From Rhizophagus irregularis (taxonomy: Eukaryota; Glomeromycota; Glomeromycetes; Glomerales; Glomeraceae), in NCBI RefSeq assembly GCF_026210795.1, contig NC_089444.1, positions 2,904,501 through 2,968,500 of the forward strand: a stretch of DNA of 64,000 nucleotides. Reading direction: 5' to 3'. The translations under genes and the position numbers were made by a program. Shown piece after piece: positions 1-12,812 of this stretch (within the stretch, counting starts at the first letter, position 1; every line of letters begins with the position of its first letter). The notes under the pieces were generated by a model. That model was not told the DNA's origin. It saw only the letters and a list, made by a program, of their open reading frames with translations, and did no database searches.

Positions 1-1850
1 CAACTAGAACATTTTTTAATTTTCTTACAAACGTTATCGATTTTATTTTGGTATTTATGTGACTTATGACAAACCTGGATGGATAAAGAAAAATGGAGCT
101 CACTCTAAAACAGACACCTTAGATGAAATAGTCTTTGAAGAATTTAACCCCAAAAAGACAGGATGCCTAGTCCTTTTATCATGTCACACAACAGACGCGC
201 TTGCATCATACACCAAAATTTAATCTTCGCGCACCAAGTTTTCACTAACTTGGAAAATAAATCGAACAATCAAAACGTTCCTCCTAACGAAAACGATAAG
301 AAATTTCACACAAAATATATAGGGCTTGGCGTTATAATCAAGATAAAGAGGTCTTCTCTTGCAGATTAGACATCTTACACCATTAAATATCAGGCCAATG
401 GTCAATGTTTCATTACCGGTAACGGTAGTCGATATATGTACAAAAAATCAATTAACTTTATACACACCCCTAATGCTTTGCAGCGCACGCGGCGAAAGCA
501 GACTAAACGATTTGAACAACACTGTAGAAGAATTTTTAAACCTAACAAACCAAACGCCCCGATCACTGACGAATATAAACTCCTTGCTGCAAGGAGACGT
601 AATTTTTTATTTGTTGAATCACAAACCGTCACCAAAATGATTAAACGCCTCAAATCCTCAATATCGGAAAAGGCTATTATACCAGCTGTTGAAGATTATG
701 ACTTTCCGGCATTTTTCTTTAATTTTACCCTACGCGCACAAAATTATATTAAAAACAATTACCTATATCCACCTCTTTATCTATCTATCACCCTAGTCCA
801 GAATTACTGGACAATTCAGCTTCTTCATCAACGGGTGCTACAGTTACACCATTCAACCATCTTCCTCCTCCAAGTATTCATGTTCCTGAGGTACGTCATC
901 AATTTATACCTAACAGGCCAATATACTCTAACAAAGAAGGGAACTTTTACTCTAGGATCACCACAATGGTTTCAACATTTACGAGATAAAACCAAGGATC
1001 ATGTGAAAAAAATTTTAACAAAAAAAGAACGCAAAGAACGAAAAGCATGTATAAATACGTGAGCGTGAGATCACTCATGAAAATCAATGACACTAAACGC
1101 TATAAACCACGGGACGAGTGTGAAGATACTCGATCATCGCACCTGTACTACAGATGCGCTTACGCTTCATAATAACAATTTTCATGGACGTATATCCAAT
1201 AGTTGTCAAACCTGATAAACGAGAAAAATTAGAAGAAATTGTTACAAACCGCAAATCCTTACGACGATTATGGACGATCATAGATGGAATGATCGGTATC
1301 CTGAATCGGATACATCGGACGAAACACGCGAATTAGAGAAATGACCTAACAAACGTACAACAAAAACTAACACTAATCTTGATTTATTTGGTCCACACAA
1401 AGACAAAAAGTTACGTCCCACGCCGGTCGAAGGTCGTGTTTATTAGGATAATTTTTTTTTTCTTTATTTTATTTTATTTTAGGAGTCATTTATATTTTTT
1501 CTAGTTGTAGATAACTTTTACTACACCATTCATAATCTATACAATTCAGAATAGAGTAAATCATTCCACCTCTAACAGTATTTACAGGTGGCGACTTTTT
1601 AGTCGAAAGAAAATACGGATCACTTATAGCTTACTGAAGCTTGATAATATTATACGCGCCTTCAAAACATATGTATAATTAGTTTTTTTTTTTTCTTTTA
1701 TATCAGTTTGTTCCTTTTAGTTTAGCTTTTTATATTATACTGTTTCTTACTAGTCTTAGTACTTAACAGGCGGTGCTCTCCGATTCAAGTTACGTGGGTG
1801 TAAGTGTTTGCAATGTTGCTCTAATTTTTCATTAGGAAATAGTTTAGACT
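1..1850 (+). pseudogene. Decayed repeat-derived gene, copy 1 of a diverged tandem pair
   Basis: The longest open stretch is 436-1062 (208 codons), rich in Lys and Arg, with internal sequence such as LAARRRNFLFVESQTVTK. It continues in other frames to a C-terminal patch near 1275-1340 that reads SDTSDETRELEK. The same features recur in order about 2.1 kb downstream (copy 2), so this is one unit of a tandem duplication. Frame changes and stops separate the pieces (for example near 900 and 1060), so I read it as broken. The stretch is less AT-rich than its surroundings, which suits transposon-derived or formerly coding DNA. I do not recognise the family; a transposon ORF is possible but unproven. 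The left edge is cut by the window. Confidence 0.4.
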
Positions 1851-1979
1851 CCTATTGTACTCCTGCTTGACAGAGATAAATAAAATAAATAAATATTTGA
1901 CTCAAGAAGTTTCTTTTTGGGTTAGCAGGTCGTCAATCTATACAATTCGTTATCCACGAGTCAACTTTCCACACTTTTT

Positions 1980-3440
1980 TTCCCTACAAAAAGTTCTACC
2001 TCGACGTATTCGACAAAAATATTTTGATCTTATCCGCTCCAAATTATTGGACCGCATCCACATTATTAAATCACCTGCTCTCAGTCAAACGAAAAAAAAT
2101 ATTTCAACAAAAGCTTTTTTTAATTTTTCTTATAAACGTTATCGGTTTTATTTTGGAATCTTTGTTCTGTGCCTCGTCACTTACGAAAACTGAGTTGGTT
2201 TCAAGAAATAACTGTACCTGCAGGAAAAAATTGCTCATCCAAAAATCATATGTTCCTTTTACGGTTCTGTCGAATCAGAAATGTTGTAAATCTCTAGTCC
2301 GTTTATCATGTTTTACGACCGATGCGCTTGCGTCTTACACCAAAAGACATTCTGGAAGAAAATCTTCAACAATATTAAAAAGAACATTACTACTGAACCG
2401 AAGGTTCCACTTAACAACAAAATCCTACACGCCAATAAATTGTTCAGCAATTGGCATTCACGCAAACAGAAACTGGTTTATTCTCGCCGTTTAGGTATTT
2501 ACATACCAATCTAATGGTATTAAACATATTCTTACGAAAGGTAGTCGATATATGTACAAGAAGAAATTCTCAGACCTTTAACATACTCCTAGTATCAAAC
2601 CAGGTAAACGCCAAAAACAACAAAAAAAATTTCAACGCCATTGGCGTTAGGTTTTCAAGTCCGAAAGATTCTTTGATGCCTACAAGCTTAGAAGATAAGT
2701 TTCTTACTGTCAGAAAGCATCGCTTTCTCTTTTTAAAATCACAATACATCCTTAAGCTGATCAAACATCTTAAGTATCTCAAAAAGGATGTCTTAGTGGA
2801 TACCGTTCCTGTTACCTATCTTTAGTTTCAAAGCAAAAACACGTAAACGCATCAAAAAATATCCTACGGATACTGATAATGGGCCTACGGGCGATAAATC
2901 TACTCCTTGACCGACCGAACCCACTTCTAGTTCGGTGAGCGACTCAATGACAATATTGCGATCTTCGTTCAGATACGTCTGACAACACAAAGGAAATTGA
3001 ACGACGCCCTAACAATCGAAATGTTAACGTTAACAACAATTTGGACTCTCATAAAACGCTACATCAAGAGAAAAAATCGTATCTGATGACAGGTTATTTA
3101 GATGACTCCTTGGCCGCCGGACCATCTAACACTAAATAATTTGTTTTTTTTTACTTTTCTTTGAGTCTTTATCCCTTTTGCACAAGTAGATCACCATTAC
3201 TACAAATTTAGAATAGTGTGAACGACTTCGCCTCTGGCAGTATCAACAGGCGGCAACTTATGTTGAAGGATCTTTTTGATTCCATCCCGCAGTCTTTTAT
3301 ATATCTTTTTATCGAAGGGTGAGCCTGATTTGTTTGTTTTGGTTAGGTATTATAGCTCAATTTTTAATAGTCAGTATAGTCGGACTTGTGCCGTTCCTAT
3401 CTGTGAAATAGATTGACTAGAATAATAAACGCTCTTCTTA
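1980..3440 (+). pseudogene. Decayed repeat-derived gene, copy 2 of the tandem pair
   Basis: This is a diverged copy of the 1-1850 unit. Matching blocks in the same order are 1-60 with about 2100-2160, the segment near 165-220 with 2293-2345, the GTAGTCGATATATGTACAA block at about 425 with 2538, the C-terminal SDTSDET patch with SDTSDNTKEIERRPNNR near 2960-3010, and the downstream motif near 1560-1600 with 3220-3260. The open frames are fragmentary (1855-2193, 2308-2514, 2451-2825). The copies have drifted far enough that most of the protein no longer aligns in one frame, so the duplication is old. Function unknown. Confidence 0.4.
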
Positions 3441-4329
3441 AAGTAAAATAAAGTAAATAAAATAAACATTGGGATCGATGTTTATGAACAGTGAGACATT
3501 TTCAAAAATGAAACACTTTCATTCTCTAAATACCCAAATTATGACATAACCATTAATACTTTTATTATCCACTTACTATGTTCCATAGCATTAGTTAATC
3601 AGTTCATGGAATAAATATTTCTAGCGTACGTATTATAAAAATATACGAAATTTATCACCCTTAAAAAAATATTAGACGATGATTTAATTGATTTTATGAA
3701 ATCACTCATATGATATATAATATTAAGCTGATTTGTATTATATATGTCCTATGTAAGCATTAGGCATTTTTACATATGTTATTGATCACTTTATTATAAA
3801 ATAATCAATGAGATACATGAAAAGACTTAAAAGTCCAGTCGCTTACGTCAGACATAACCAACAACAATTACTTTCCCTTGTATAATGATGGGGGCTGGTA
3901 TAAATCATAATGCAGCTATCATAAAGATAGCAAATAAAGAACGTGTAGTCAATTAATTAACTTTTAATAATTTAATAAAGCAATATATTATTGCATCACT
4001 GGAATACTTTTTGGTAATATTTTAATTATTTCGCACAGTTATAGAATTATAGGGAGTGAGATTTAAAATTTTTCTTGTATACATAATGTACAGTACGTTT
4101 TATTCCCTATTCTCTTTTATAACTGTGAATAACTGATGTTAATAAAAATATTATTTAATAAACTGTAGAAAGTTTAATTAATTAAAAAGATCAATCAAAT
4201 TATATTTAATATAATGTTTGATCTCTGAAACTTAATAATGTCAATATACAATACAAATAATTAGACTCTTTCGAAGCATTTATGTGATTTTTGATCATAG
4301 TCACTCATAGTTTTAAAATAAAATTCTAA
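3441..4329. other. AT-rich intergenic sequence
   Basis: I see no coding potential or clear repeat here. An earlier N-terminal BTB part of the downstream pseudogene would be expected in this stretch, but I cannot find it. Confidence 0.5.
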
Positions 4330-5051
4330 ATTGAATTTATTCTCAAAATTTTCCTTTTGATGTCGAAAACTATCTAAAGGATGATTTCAATACTTTAATG
4401 AATACTTTACAACAATGTATCCCTTTTATTAATTTTTATAACTTAATTCAAAAGAGTTCATGGATAAAGCGTTGCCTTATAAAAGAATTTTGCCAAAGAA
4501 GATTTATTAAAATTTTATTTAAGTCTATCGGATCCTAATAACAAGTCAATTATTGATTCAAAATTATTACATATCAACATATCGAATTAATCTCGAAATG
4601 GATCAATAGATTAGAAATTATGGACAAGTAAAATTCTCCATATAAATTCCAATTATTATTTCGCGGATCTCGTGATGGACTTTCAGGAGAAAAATTTTAT
4701 GATAATCAAAATCGTACGGTAACAGTTATTAAAGTGAAAGATGGTAGCGAAATTCTCGGGGGATATAATCAAGTTGAATGGAGGTCTGATGGTAGTTATG
4801 GCACTACTAAAGATAGCATTGTATTCTCTTTTAATAATGATGATAGAATTGAGAATTATATTTTAAGTCGTGTAATGAATGAATGTTATGCTACAGATTT
4901 TTAGTGTTTACTATATTGGGGGACGGGTCTTGATTTTGGTAGTTATTGTCGTAGTAAAAAAAATTTCTACGAAAAATCGATTAAAAAAACTGAAAATGAA
5001 TTTACTGTGGAAGAATATGAAGTATTTCAAATTGTATTTCAAATTGTATAA
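4330..5051 (+). pseudogene. BTB/BACK-TLDc domain protein pseudogene (BACK end plus TLDc)
   Basis: Reading across frames gives an ordered protein of the kind common in Rhizophagus. First comes a BACK-like piece near 4367-4510 (DDFNTLMNTLQQCIPFINFY, then NSKEFMDKALPYKRILPK). Next is a linker (DLLKFYLSLSDPNNKSIID, then HIELISKWINRLE). Then comes the TLDc core from about 4635 (LFRGSRDGLSGEKFYDNQNR, then EILGGYNQVEWRSDGSYG, then DSIVFSFNNDDRIENYILSR), and last the TLDc end (GLDFGSYC, then TVEEYEVFQIV). At least four lesions break it: frameshifts near 4450, 4500 and 4560, a TAA at about 4627, and a TAG followed by a frameshift near 4902-4930. Intact relatives have an N-terminal BTB domain, absent here. 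TLDc proteins are linked to oxidative-stress resistance and V-ATPase regulation, but this copy should be non-functional. Confidence 0.75.
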
Positions 5052-6171
5052 GATAAAAAATTTTGTATAACTAATTGAATTTTGTTTGATTGAATATATA
5101 GCAATTTTGCCATTGATAAAGTTCAATTTTTAGGAATTAACTTTTTATTTAAAATTATTTTACCGGCTGGAACAGAATTTTATTTTGAAGATTTATAATG
5201 ATTTTTCTTAAAATTCATATTTATCACGTTTCATATTCTTATCTTTTTTTATTTCTATTAAGTATTTTAAGACAAATTTTTTATTTTATAATTAGTGCAT
5301 ATATCATTTAAATACCTGTGTGAAAAATATTCATTTTAATAATTATTATAAAAAAAGTATAAATTAAAAATACTTTTGGAACTATTTTAGAAGTACAAAT
5401 AAACCAAATTTATCCGTTCTATTAGATAAAAAAAAATGATATACTAAAAATAATTTGTATGATGATTATTAGACCAATTCAAAGGTTACGCAATAAAATA
5501 CCTTGATTTTGTTACAAAAATCTAAACAAATCTTGAGAGAAGGAATAAACTATTAAATTCGTTTTACAAAATACAATTCTCGTTTATATTTGGCTGTACA
5601 TATACGATGGTTTTTTTCTTCAATATACATAATTTTATACAATAGAAATAAATATTACCAATGATTCTATCGTATTTAATTGAAAAAATTAATACTGAAA
5701 AAATGTTGAGATAATATGTAGAAGTTTTCGTTAGTTATAAATGACTCTATATTAGTAAATAATTTTTGCCTAATTTTTGGTGAATAAATATTTATTAGCT
5801 AAACATTTAATATAATGAACGATGCAAAAATTCAAAATTACGCTGGATTATACAATTTGATTTCTCAAAGTTGTTAATTGACGCTTATTAATAAGTTAGT
5901 TATTTATCGTATTTTGTATTAAACTTTTTTATACTATATTTAAAATATCAATAAATTTATTTTTATTTAATGTTAAACTAAATAATAATATAAAACTGAT
6001 AAAACTATTTTTTAAAAAAATATTATTATTAAAAAGAAAAAGTATAAATCTCTAATAAGTTTTAATAAAAACCAACATTCATATATCAAAATCAAGTTCA
6101 TGTGTAATATATCCTATATTTTTATTTAAAGAAATTAGGTTAAGATAATAAAATTTTTAAAAGTATAATAA
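5052..6171. other. AT-rich intergenic sequence
   Basis: Homopolymer-rich sequence between two convergent genes (the TLDc remnant on + and a kinase on -). Nothing else is supported. Confidence 0.5.
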
Positions 6172-8068
6172 TCACTTACTTTCATTATCAAAGCATTGTT
6201 CAGAATTTATATCTATGTCCAATTCAAATTCTTGCGTAGTATAATCTAAATAAATGAAAACGAAAAATAATTAAATTTAAGCACAAATTATTTTTATTAC
6301 AAATACGCGAAATATTTTACCATTATTTTCATTTTCGATTAATTTAACCTTTTTAATAAATTTACCTGGAAATTTTAAATTAGTAAATATTGAATTCATT
6401 CACATTTATATATAAATTTTGGCTTTTATCATACCTTCATTAAAACTGTTTTCGATTTGAGTGTCGTCAAACTTTCTTTTATCTTAAAAAATAAACTTAT
6501 TAATATTACTTAAAATTATATTAGTTATTAACCCTTAAATAAATAATTACTATTAAAAGATATATCGTTTTTTTGATGATAATTAGATACTTCTAAATAG
6601 TAACGGAGTATAATTATTAATTTTTTATCAAAATTAAATATTCAATATTGTTATATTTATCGATTTTTGCAGTTATAGACTGGCTTCTTAAACTTCTTGT
6701 AGACATTGTAAACATTGCAGATTGAATCATACCACTCAAAGGTCTACTTCTATAAATAGCACCTGAATTATTTTTTGTTACAGGCCCAATATCTGACGAC
6801 TGTATAATTTTAGTTACTGTTCCCCATTCACGCTTATGCATTTTATTAATTCTATCATAAATATCAGTAGCTACTGGTCTTTTATTAGGATCAGAATGCC
6901 AGCATTCTTTCATTAATTCAATATACCCTTTGGGCGCATTTGTAACAATTGGTGGTCTTAAACCATTACATATTTCTATTATAAGTTCCGCATCATGACT
7001 TCTATTCCAAAAAGGTCTTCTACTTGTCATAAATTCCCACATAATCATACCTAAACTATATATGTCTGATTCTTTGGTATACTTTTTTCCTTTAAAAGTC
7101 TCTGGATCCATATAAGGAATGATACCATAATTCTCTTTGTTATTATCATCATCTGTAATTTCAGTTGCAGATTTACTTAATCCAAAATCACCTAAATATA
7201 CAAAATACCCATCATGAAAAAAGATATTTCCACTATGAAAATCTCTGTGTAAAATATTTACACTATGTATATTGACAAGACCAATTACTATTTGTGCTAT
7301 ATTACTCAACTTTGTCCTCCAATCAATACTATAAAAATCATTAGTTATATAGTTTGTCAAATCACCTAATTCATAATGTGGCATAATAATCATGATATCT
7401 TTGGTAACGGGATCTTGGGTAATCCCAAAATATTTACTAACATTATTTTGATATTTATATATTGTATATTTTTCTCTTTTACGCCCCCCTTTTCCAATTT
7501 AAAGAAAATTCATAAAATATCTTGAGCTAAAATAAAAAGTTTATTAATTACTTAACTCAAATTTAAGTTAATAAATAATTATAATCACCTCATTCAACTC
7601 CTTAGATGTAATGCCTTTAGAATTATTAAGCTTTTTAAGAACGACTTTATGATCTTTATATTTATTTTTTACATTATTCCAACTATGCATTTCTGGACCA
7701 TCAATCCAAGTAGCCTTATAAATTTTACTAAAACCTCCTTCAGCAATGAATTCTACATTTTTGAATTGATCATAAGGTACAAACGCCATTTTTCCAGCTA
7801 ATTTATTGCCACTAATTAATGTATGCTTAATAAAATCATCAATAACTTTGTTCTCACTTGGTATATATACTGATTTCGCTTTATAACAAACCTGACAAAT
7901 CTGATGATTTTCATCTAAACGTTTCCTTTTTTGGTTACATTCGCTGCATAATATTGTCATTTTACGTTTACGATTTCGTTTAATTGTAGTTTGTTGTGGC
8001 AGGCCTAAAAATGTGTTGTCTGATAATAAAAAATCAATTTTTAGTTTATGATTTGTTAATTGATCCAT
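6172..8068 (-). CDS. TKL-type protein kinase with N-terminal zinc ribbon (five exons; one frame break)
   Basis: Exon 1 (8068-7589) starts at an ATG. It encodes a basic stretch, a zinc ribbon (CSEC...CQVC), a linker (FVPYDQF), a glycine loop (AEGGFSKIYKA) and the ATP-lysine strand (VVLKKL), and ends at the alpha-C Glu. Exon 2 (7526 to about 6620) carries the hinge, the catalytic loop HRDFHSGN, DFG (GDFGLS), MDPE and the DIYSLGMIMWEF helix. Short exons 6482-6435, 6365-6321 and 6245-6172 give a tail (KRKFDDTQIENSF, then GKFIKKVKLIENENN, then DYTTQEFELDIDIN) whose phases agree, ending at TGA. All catalytic residues are present, so an active Ser/Thr or dual-specificity kinase is likely. Exon 2 has a frame break at a six-C run (7484-7489), and its 3' donor is unclear. 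The gene could be real with a base-call error, or a recent pseudogene. Confidence 0.72.
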
Positions 8069-10653
8069 CGGTTAATTTTTTTTAAAAGAAAAAATTCTCT
8101 TTTGCTTGAGACAAAAAAGCCTAAATATATATATTGTTTTCTAAGCAAGGAGTTTTTAATCCGAATTCAGAAAATTCCATAATAATATAATCCGTAGAAG
8201 TTTCTAATTATAATAATCGTACTAATAACTAATTTAGAACTGTAAACATGGAAAAGATTTTTCGAATGACTTTTAACAAGAATACCAGCAAAGAATTCTA
8301 TAAATGCGGTGGCACATTGAATAGATCACACTGTAAGTCAGGTACAACGTGACATAATTTCGGAATAACTCTTACTATTTAATACGTAGCACGACTTTCG
8401 TAATAACCCATTTCTTTACAATGTAAAAGATAGTGTCAAATAGGCATAATCACCGTAATGTTAATTCTCAGTTTTTAGGAACTGTAAATTTCAATTTACT
8501 AAAAATTTACAATTTTTATTTAACTTTGTAGTATATAGCGATAGTCTTCGAGGAATTATTAATAAAATATAGTGTACAGTATAAATTAAAGAGCATATGT
8601 AAGGCAACTTTTTTTTTTTGATCATTTACCAATTCTGAACCAATATAAGAAGAGTAATTATTAAAGCATTTTTTTTTTATATTTTCAACCTAATATACTG
8701 ACAGTTTGAACTAATAAAACAAGCCTTCAAGTCAATTTATTTTACAATTTATGACAAAAATTAAATATATATTTTTTTTTTTTTACTTAAAATTTGAAGA
8801 TTATTTTAAGTCATCTTTATTCATAAAGAATTCTCGTTCTATCTTATCTGATAAAAAACATGTCAGATTTGGCCAAATTAAATTTTTTTTTCAAATCGTC
8901 ACAATACTAGGAATAAAACATTTTATTTTGGTTTGTTTTTTATTTTATTCTGAGAAAAGTGGTTGGTTTGATTAATTTTGTTGTAGACCATAAGAACGGA
9001 TGTTTAGATGTTGCACAAATTTTATTGTTGTTTACTTCATCACGTGCCGGACGGACAGCTAACATTTTGTGTAGTCCTTCGGACGTCATTATTAAAGCAA
9101 CAAACTTTGGTAACTATTGCAAGTTTAAATAAAATCAAAAAGAGTGCGAGCCAACAAAAATTTCACAATTTCATAAATTGTCTGAACGAGTTTTGCCTTA
9201 TTTTTTTAAATTCATTTATCAATTATTAAAATCAATGAAATAATCAGAAAGTTAGCGTCTAAGCATAGCTTATTGCTAAACAAGTTGCCTTAGTCCCTGA
9301 CAGGACATTCTAAACTGTTATATGTGAGGCAATAAATTGTAATTAGAAACAGGAGTTGTAATTGAACATTTATTGTTATAAATAATACTAATAAATAACT
9401 AACTATACTGTACATTGTATTAAGAAATGTCAAATTTTGTATTTATAAAACTAAAATCAAAATGATAATATAATTTATTATACTATTTTCTGATATTCTA
9501 TTAGTGACATATGCTTGTCCTGTGAATAGTAAATTCAATGATACTATAGCATATGATATTGTTAATGTTTGAGGCGCCTTGAGCTTTACATACTGTATAT
9601 TGTATAATTGTTGATTTTTAGTTTGATTTCTAACAAAAAAAATATGATCTAATTATTTGTTATTAAAATCATTCAAAAAAAATCTTTTATTTTAGTTCAA
9701 CTTTGAAATAAAAAGATATTATTGACAAAAAAAAATCTTAAAATAATTATTATTTATCATTATTAATTTTGCAAAAAAAAATCTGTTATTTAATAAAAAG
9801 AATCTGTTTTATTATACTCTTATTAATTATTAAAAATATTAAAAAAAAATCTCTTCACAAAGGTATTTTTTGATTGAAAATTTTTTAATTTACACGGGTG
9901 TGTTCATACACGTATCACGTGACTTTATTAAAAAGTTATGTAAAAAAAAATTTTAATAAATATAATTTTAAAAGGAACATGCAGTATGTGTATTTTTGTC
10001 TGTTCTGCAAGTTTACTTAAAGCATCAAAGTTGATTTTGAATGTCAATTTTGATTTATTTAACTAATTCTTTTTTTTCCTGTTTTCGTTAAATTTAATTC
10101 TGCCCAACATTAAGTGATCAGCATAGAAAATTTACTTTTTGGAAGCTCGTGTTCGAACACCCCGTGTACAAATAGAAATCGCTTTTTTTATTTTTTAGTT
10201 TTTTTAGATTAATTTTATATATAAACCAATCACCAGTTTTAAATTAACATTTACGATTTAATGTGATAAGAAATTTTATAGTTAATGCTTTTTTTTTAAA
10301 CAGCAAATATATTTTTTAATTTTAAACAAAAATAAAGGCCATTGTTTAATATTTATACCCCCCAATTTTGTTATTCATACCCCATGGCCAGAATTAAGGA
10401 AAATTTGGCCGAGCGATATCACGTGTCAGTGCATAATGTTGGCCAGAAGGGTACAAATAACAAAAATGGGGATAAAATAACTATCGCCAAAATAAAATAT
10501 TTTTATAATTCCAATTTAACTAAACCAAAAAAAGAAATGAATTATCAGAATTAGTAAATCCATATCAATCACCGCGCATGTAATATGCAAATCATTTTCA
10601 TATTAAAAAAATTCGTGTAACCATATTTGAGTCACTTCATTTTATGATAAACT
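8069..10653. other. Repeat-rich intergenic sequence
   Basis: No convincing gene. Around 9640-9860 the motif of a poly-A run followed by TCT recurs several times. The segment 9285-9325 (TTGCCTTAGTCCCTGACAGG) matches, inverted, a segment at 53525-53565, so both are remnants of one dispersed repeat. At 10375-10425 there is a GGCC(A/G)GAATTA-type motif seen elsewhere in the window. Short ORFs here are low-complexity. Confidence 0.45.
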
Positions 10654-11045
10654 ATGAGGCGCCATGCTGTTCAAAAGTCTGGGGTTTAAACCCCAGATCA
10701 AATCCCAGATTTATCCGGGGTGAAAATGGATTAATCCATATTTCATCCCAGATTTTCCTATATTTCACCCCGGATTTGATCCATATTTTATCCTGGATCT
10801 GATCCATATTTTATCCCGGATCTGATCCACATTTTACCCCAGATTAATTCCTTAAATTTCACCAAAAATTATATCACACCCAATTGTCAAACCCCGGATT
10901 AATCCATATTTCATCCCAGATTTGATCCATATTTTATCCCGGATTTGATCTATATTTTATCCCGGATTTGATTCTATATTTTATCCCGGATTTGATTTAT
11001 CCTAGATTCAATTTTATCCCAGATCTGATCTATATTTTATCCGGA
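10654..11045 (+). repeat. Left terminal inverted repeat of the foldback element
   Basis: Built of tandem degenerate units around CCCGGATCTGATCCATATTT. It pairs with 12432-12804 on the opposite strand. Confidence 0.8.
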
Positions 11046-12431
11046 TTATATTTTATCCTTAGACTATATCACAGGTTTTAAGTCATGTGATCAGATTTTT
11101 TTGTTTATGAGATCATTTTAGAAACCTCTCTTATAACTTTAAAATAAAGTAAAATTTCTATTAAAGTTTACATGAGATGTTTTGAATAGAGATAAAGATG
11201 ACCCTGAAATTAGATTTTCCAAAATTCTGAACCCATAATCCGTAATTCCAAACTTCTGAAATCTGAAATTCCAGCCAAAATTGAAATTAAATATGTAAAT
11301 TCAGCTGGAATTATGCACTTAATTCCAGCAGGAACTATTGAATTTCGATTTTGGCTGGAATTACGGGTTAATTAATTTTAATTATGAATTAATTTTGGCA
11401 GAATTTCAGATTTCAGATTTTTGTTAAATTAATTTCAAATTTCAGGGCTATCCTTAAATATAGAGATTACATGATTTTAAATTATTACCAGATGTCATAC
11501 CCTTTACGCTTAATTTCAGCCAAGTTTCCAAGTTTGTAATGCTGGTTCCATTCTCACATTATATCATATAACTGAAATTTTAGGTAAGTTTTCAAAAAAT
11601 ATTTTTCAAAAATAAAATAATTTTTTAATTATTTTTTTTTCATTTTTATAGGAACTGACATTACACTTATTGAAATTTAGTTCCAATAAAATTGGAAAAT
11701 TATACATAAGGTTATATGACTTTTTAAAAGGAAAATTTTCATATCAATCATTTGGTATTATTTATTTTATTTCTCTTATCTAACAATTTTATAATTGGAA
11801 GGCAAAAAAAAAACCAAGCCCTTTAGATAAATATAAACAATAAATATTTTTAGATTATATAGGGGAGAAAATTTGTTGGTATTATTGAAAAAATATTTAG
11901 TATTATAATAATCATATATATAATTCATATTTAAAGTTTAAACATCCTATATATAAATAGAAACTTTATTATAAAAAATTTTTTTAAATTTTATTTTCAG
12001 AATTTTTCTATTACTGGAGATGATAATCACCAGGTGACTGAAATTTATTCAGTGCAATACCTCTATAATAGGTATCTCTTGTATTTTATATGATGATCTA
12101 ATAATTAGAATTTTATAAAATTTTATCATTAAATAGTTTTTAATAAAATAAATTGATTAAGTAAATAAAAAATTTTCTCAATTTTTTTACTTATATAATA
12201 TAAAAATTATGATAAATTTGATTGGCTAAAATTATATAATATTGAAATTTATATATTTAGTAATCATAATTCTGGCTAAATTTATAATGCTAACTAGAGT
12301 TAAGATTAATTATTAAGGTTTTTTTTAAAAATTTTTAAAAAGAGCAGCGTAAGGAGAATTTAATTTTATTGGTTGATTGGCAAGAATTCTAACTGGCTAA
12401 AATTAATAATTGACTTCGTAATGTTGGATTT

Positions 12432-12804
12432 ATATCACCAGGATAAAATCAAATATAGATAAAATCAAATCCGGGATAAAATATAAATCAGATCCAGGAT
12501 AAAATATGGATTAATCCGGGGTAAAATATGGATTAAATCTGGGATGAAATATGGATTAATCCGGGGTTTGACAATTGGGTGTGATGTAATTTTTGGTGAA
12601 ATTTAAGGAATTAATCTGGGGTAAAATGTGGATCAGATCCGGGATAAAATATGGATCAGATCCGGGATAAAATATGGATCAAATCCGGAGTGAAATATAG
12701 GAAAATCTGGGATGAAATATGGATTAATCCATTTTCACCCCGGATAAATCTGGGATTTGATCTGGGGTTTAAACCCCAGACTTTTGATCAGTATGGCGCT
12801 TCAT
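12432..12804 (-). repeat. Right terminal inverted repeat of the foldback element
   Basis: Reverse-complement partner of 10654-11045. The outer 300 bp are almost identical to the left arm, so the insertion looks fairly young or the arms are homogenised. Confidence 0.8.
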
Positions 12805-12812
12805 AATAAACT

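Larger units (their letters stand above)
10654..12804. mobile_element. Non-autonomous foldback DNA transposon with 8-bp target duplication
   Basis: The ends are inverted: the left begins ATGAGGCGCCATGCTGTTC, and the reverse complement of the right begins ATGAAGCGCCATACTGATC. Near-identity continues inward for about 300 bp, and similarity for about 370 bp (left arm to about 11045, right arm from about 12432). The arms consist of imperfect 20-22 bp subrepeats of the type CCGGATnTGATCCATATTTTAT. The flanks are GATAAACT (10646-10653) and AATAAACT (12805-12812), a 7/8 match that fits an 8-bp target-site duplication. An 8-bp duplication suggests hAT-like transposition. The 1.4 kb interior has no transposase; it includes GCTGGAATTA/TAATTCCAGC palindromic motifs near 11270-11370. 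Confidence 0.82.

Noticed and set aside
7393-7500. Treating the kinase C-lobe ORF (start at 7393) as an independent gene
   Set aside because: The upstream sequence continues the kinase hinge in frame and a proper acceptor links it to the N-lobe exon; the apparent start is an internal Met.
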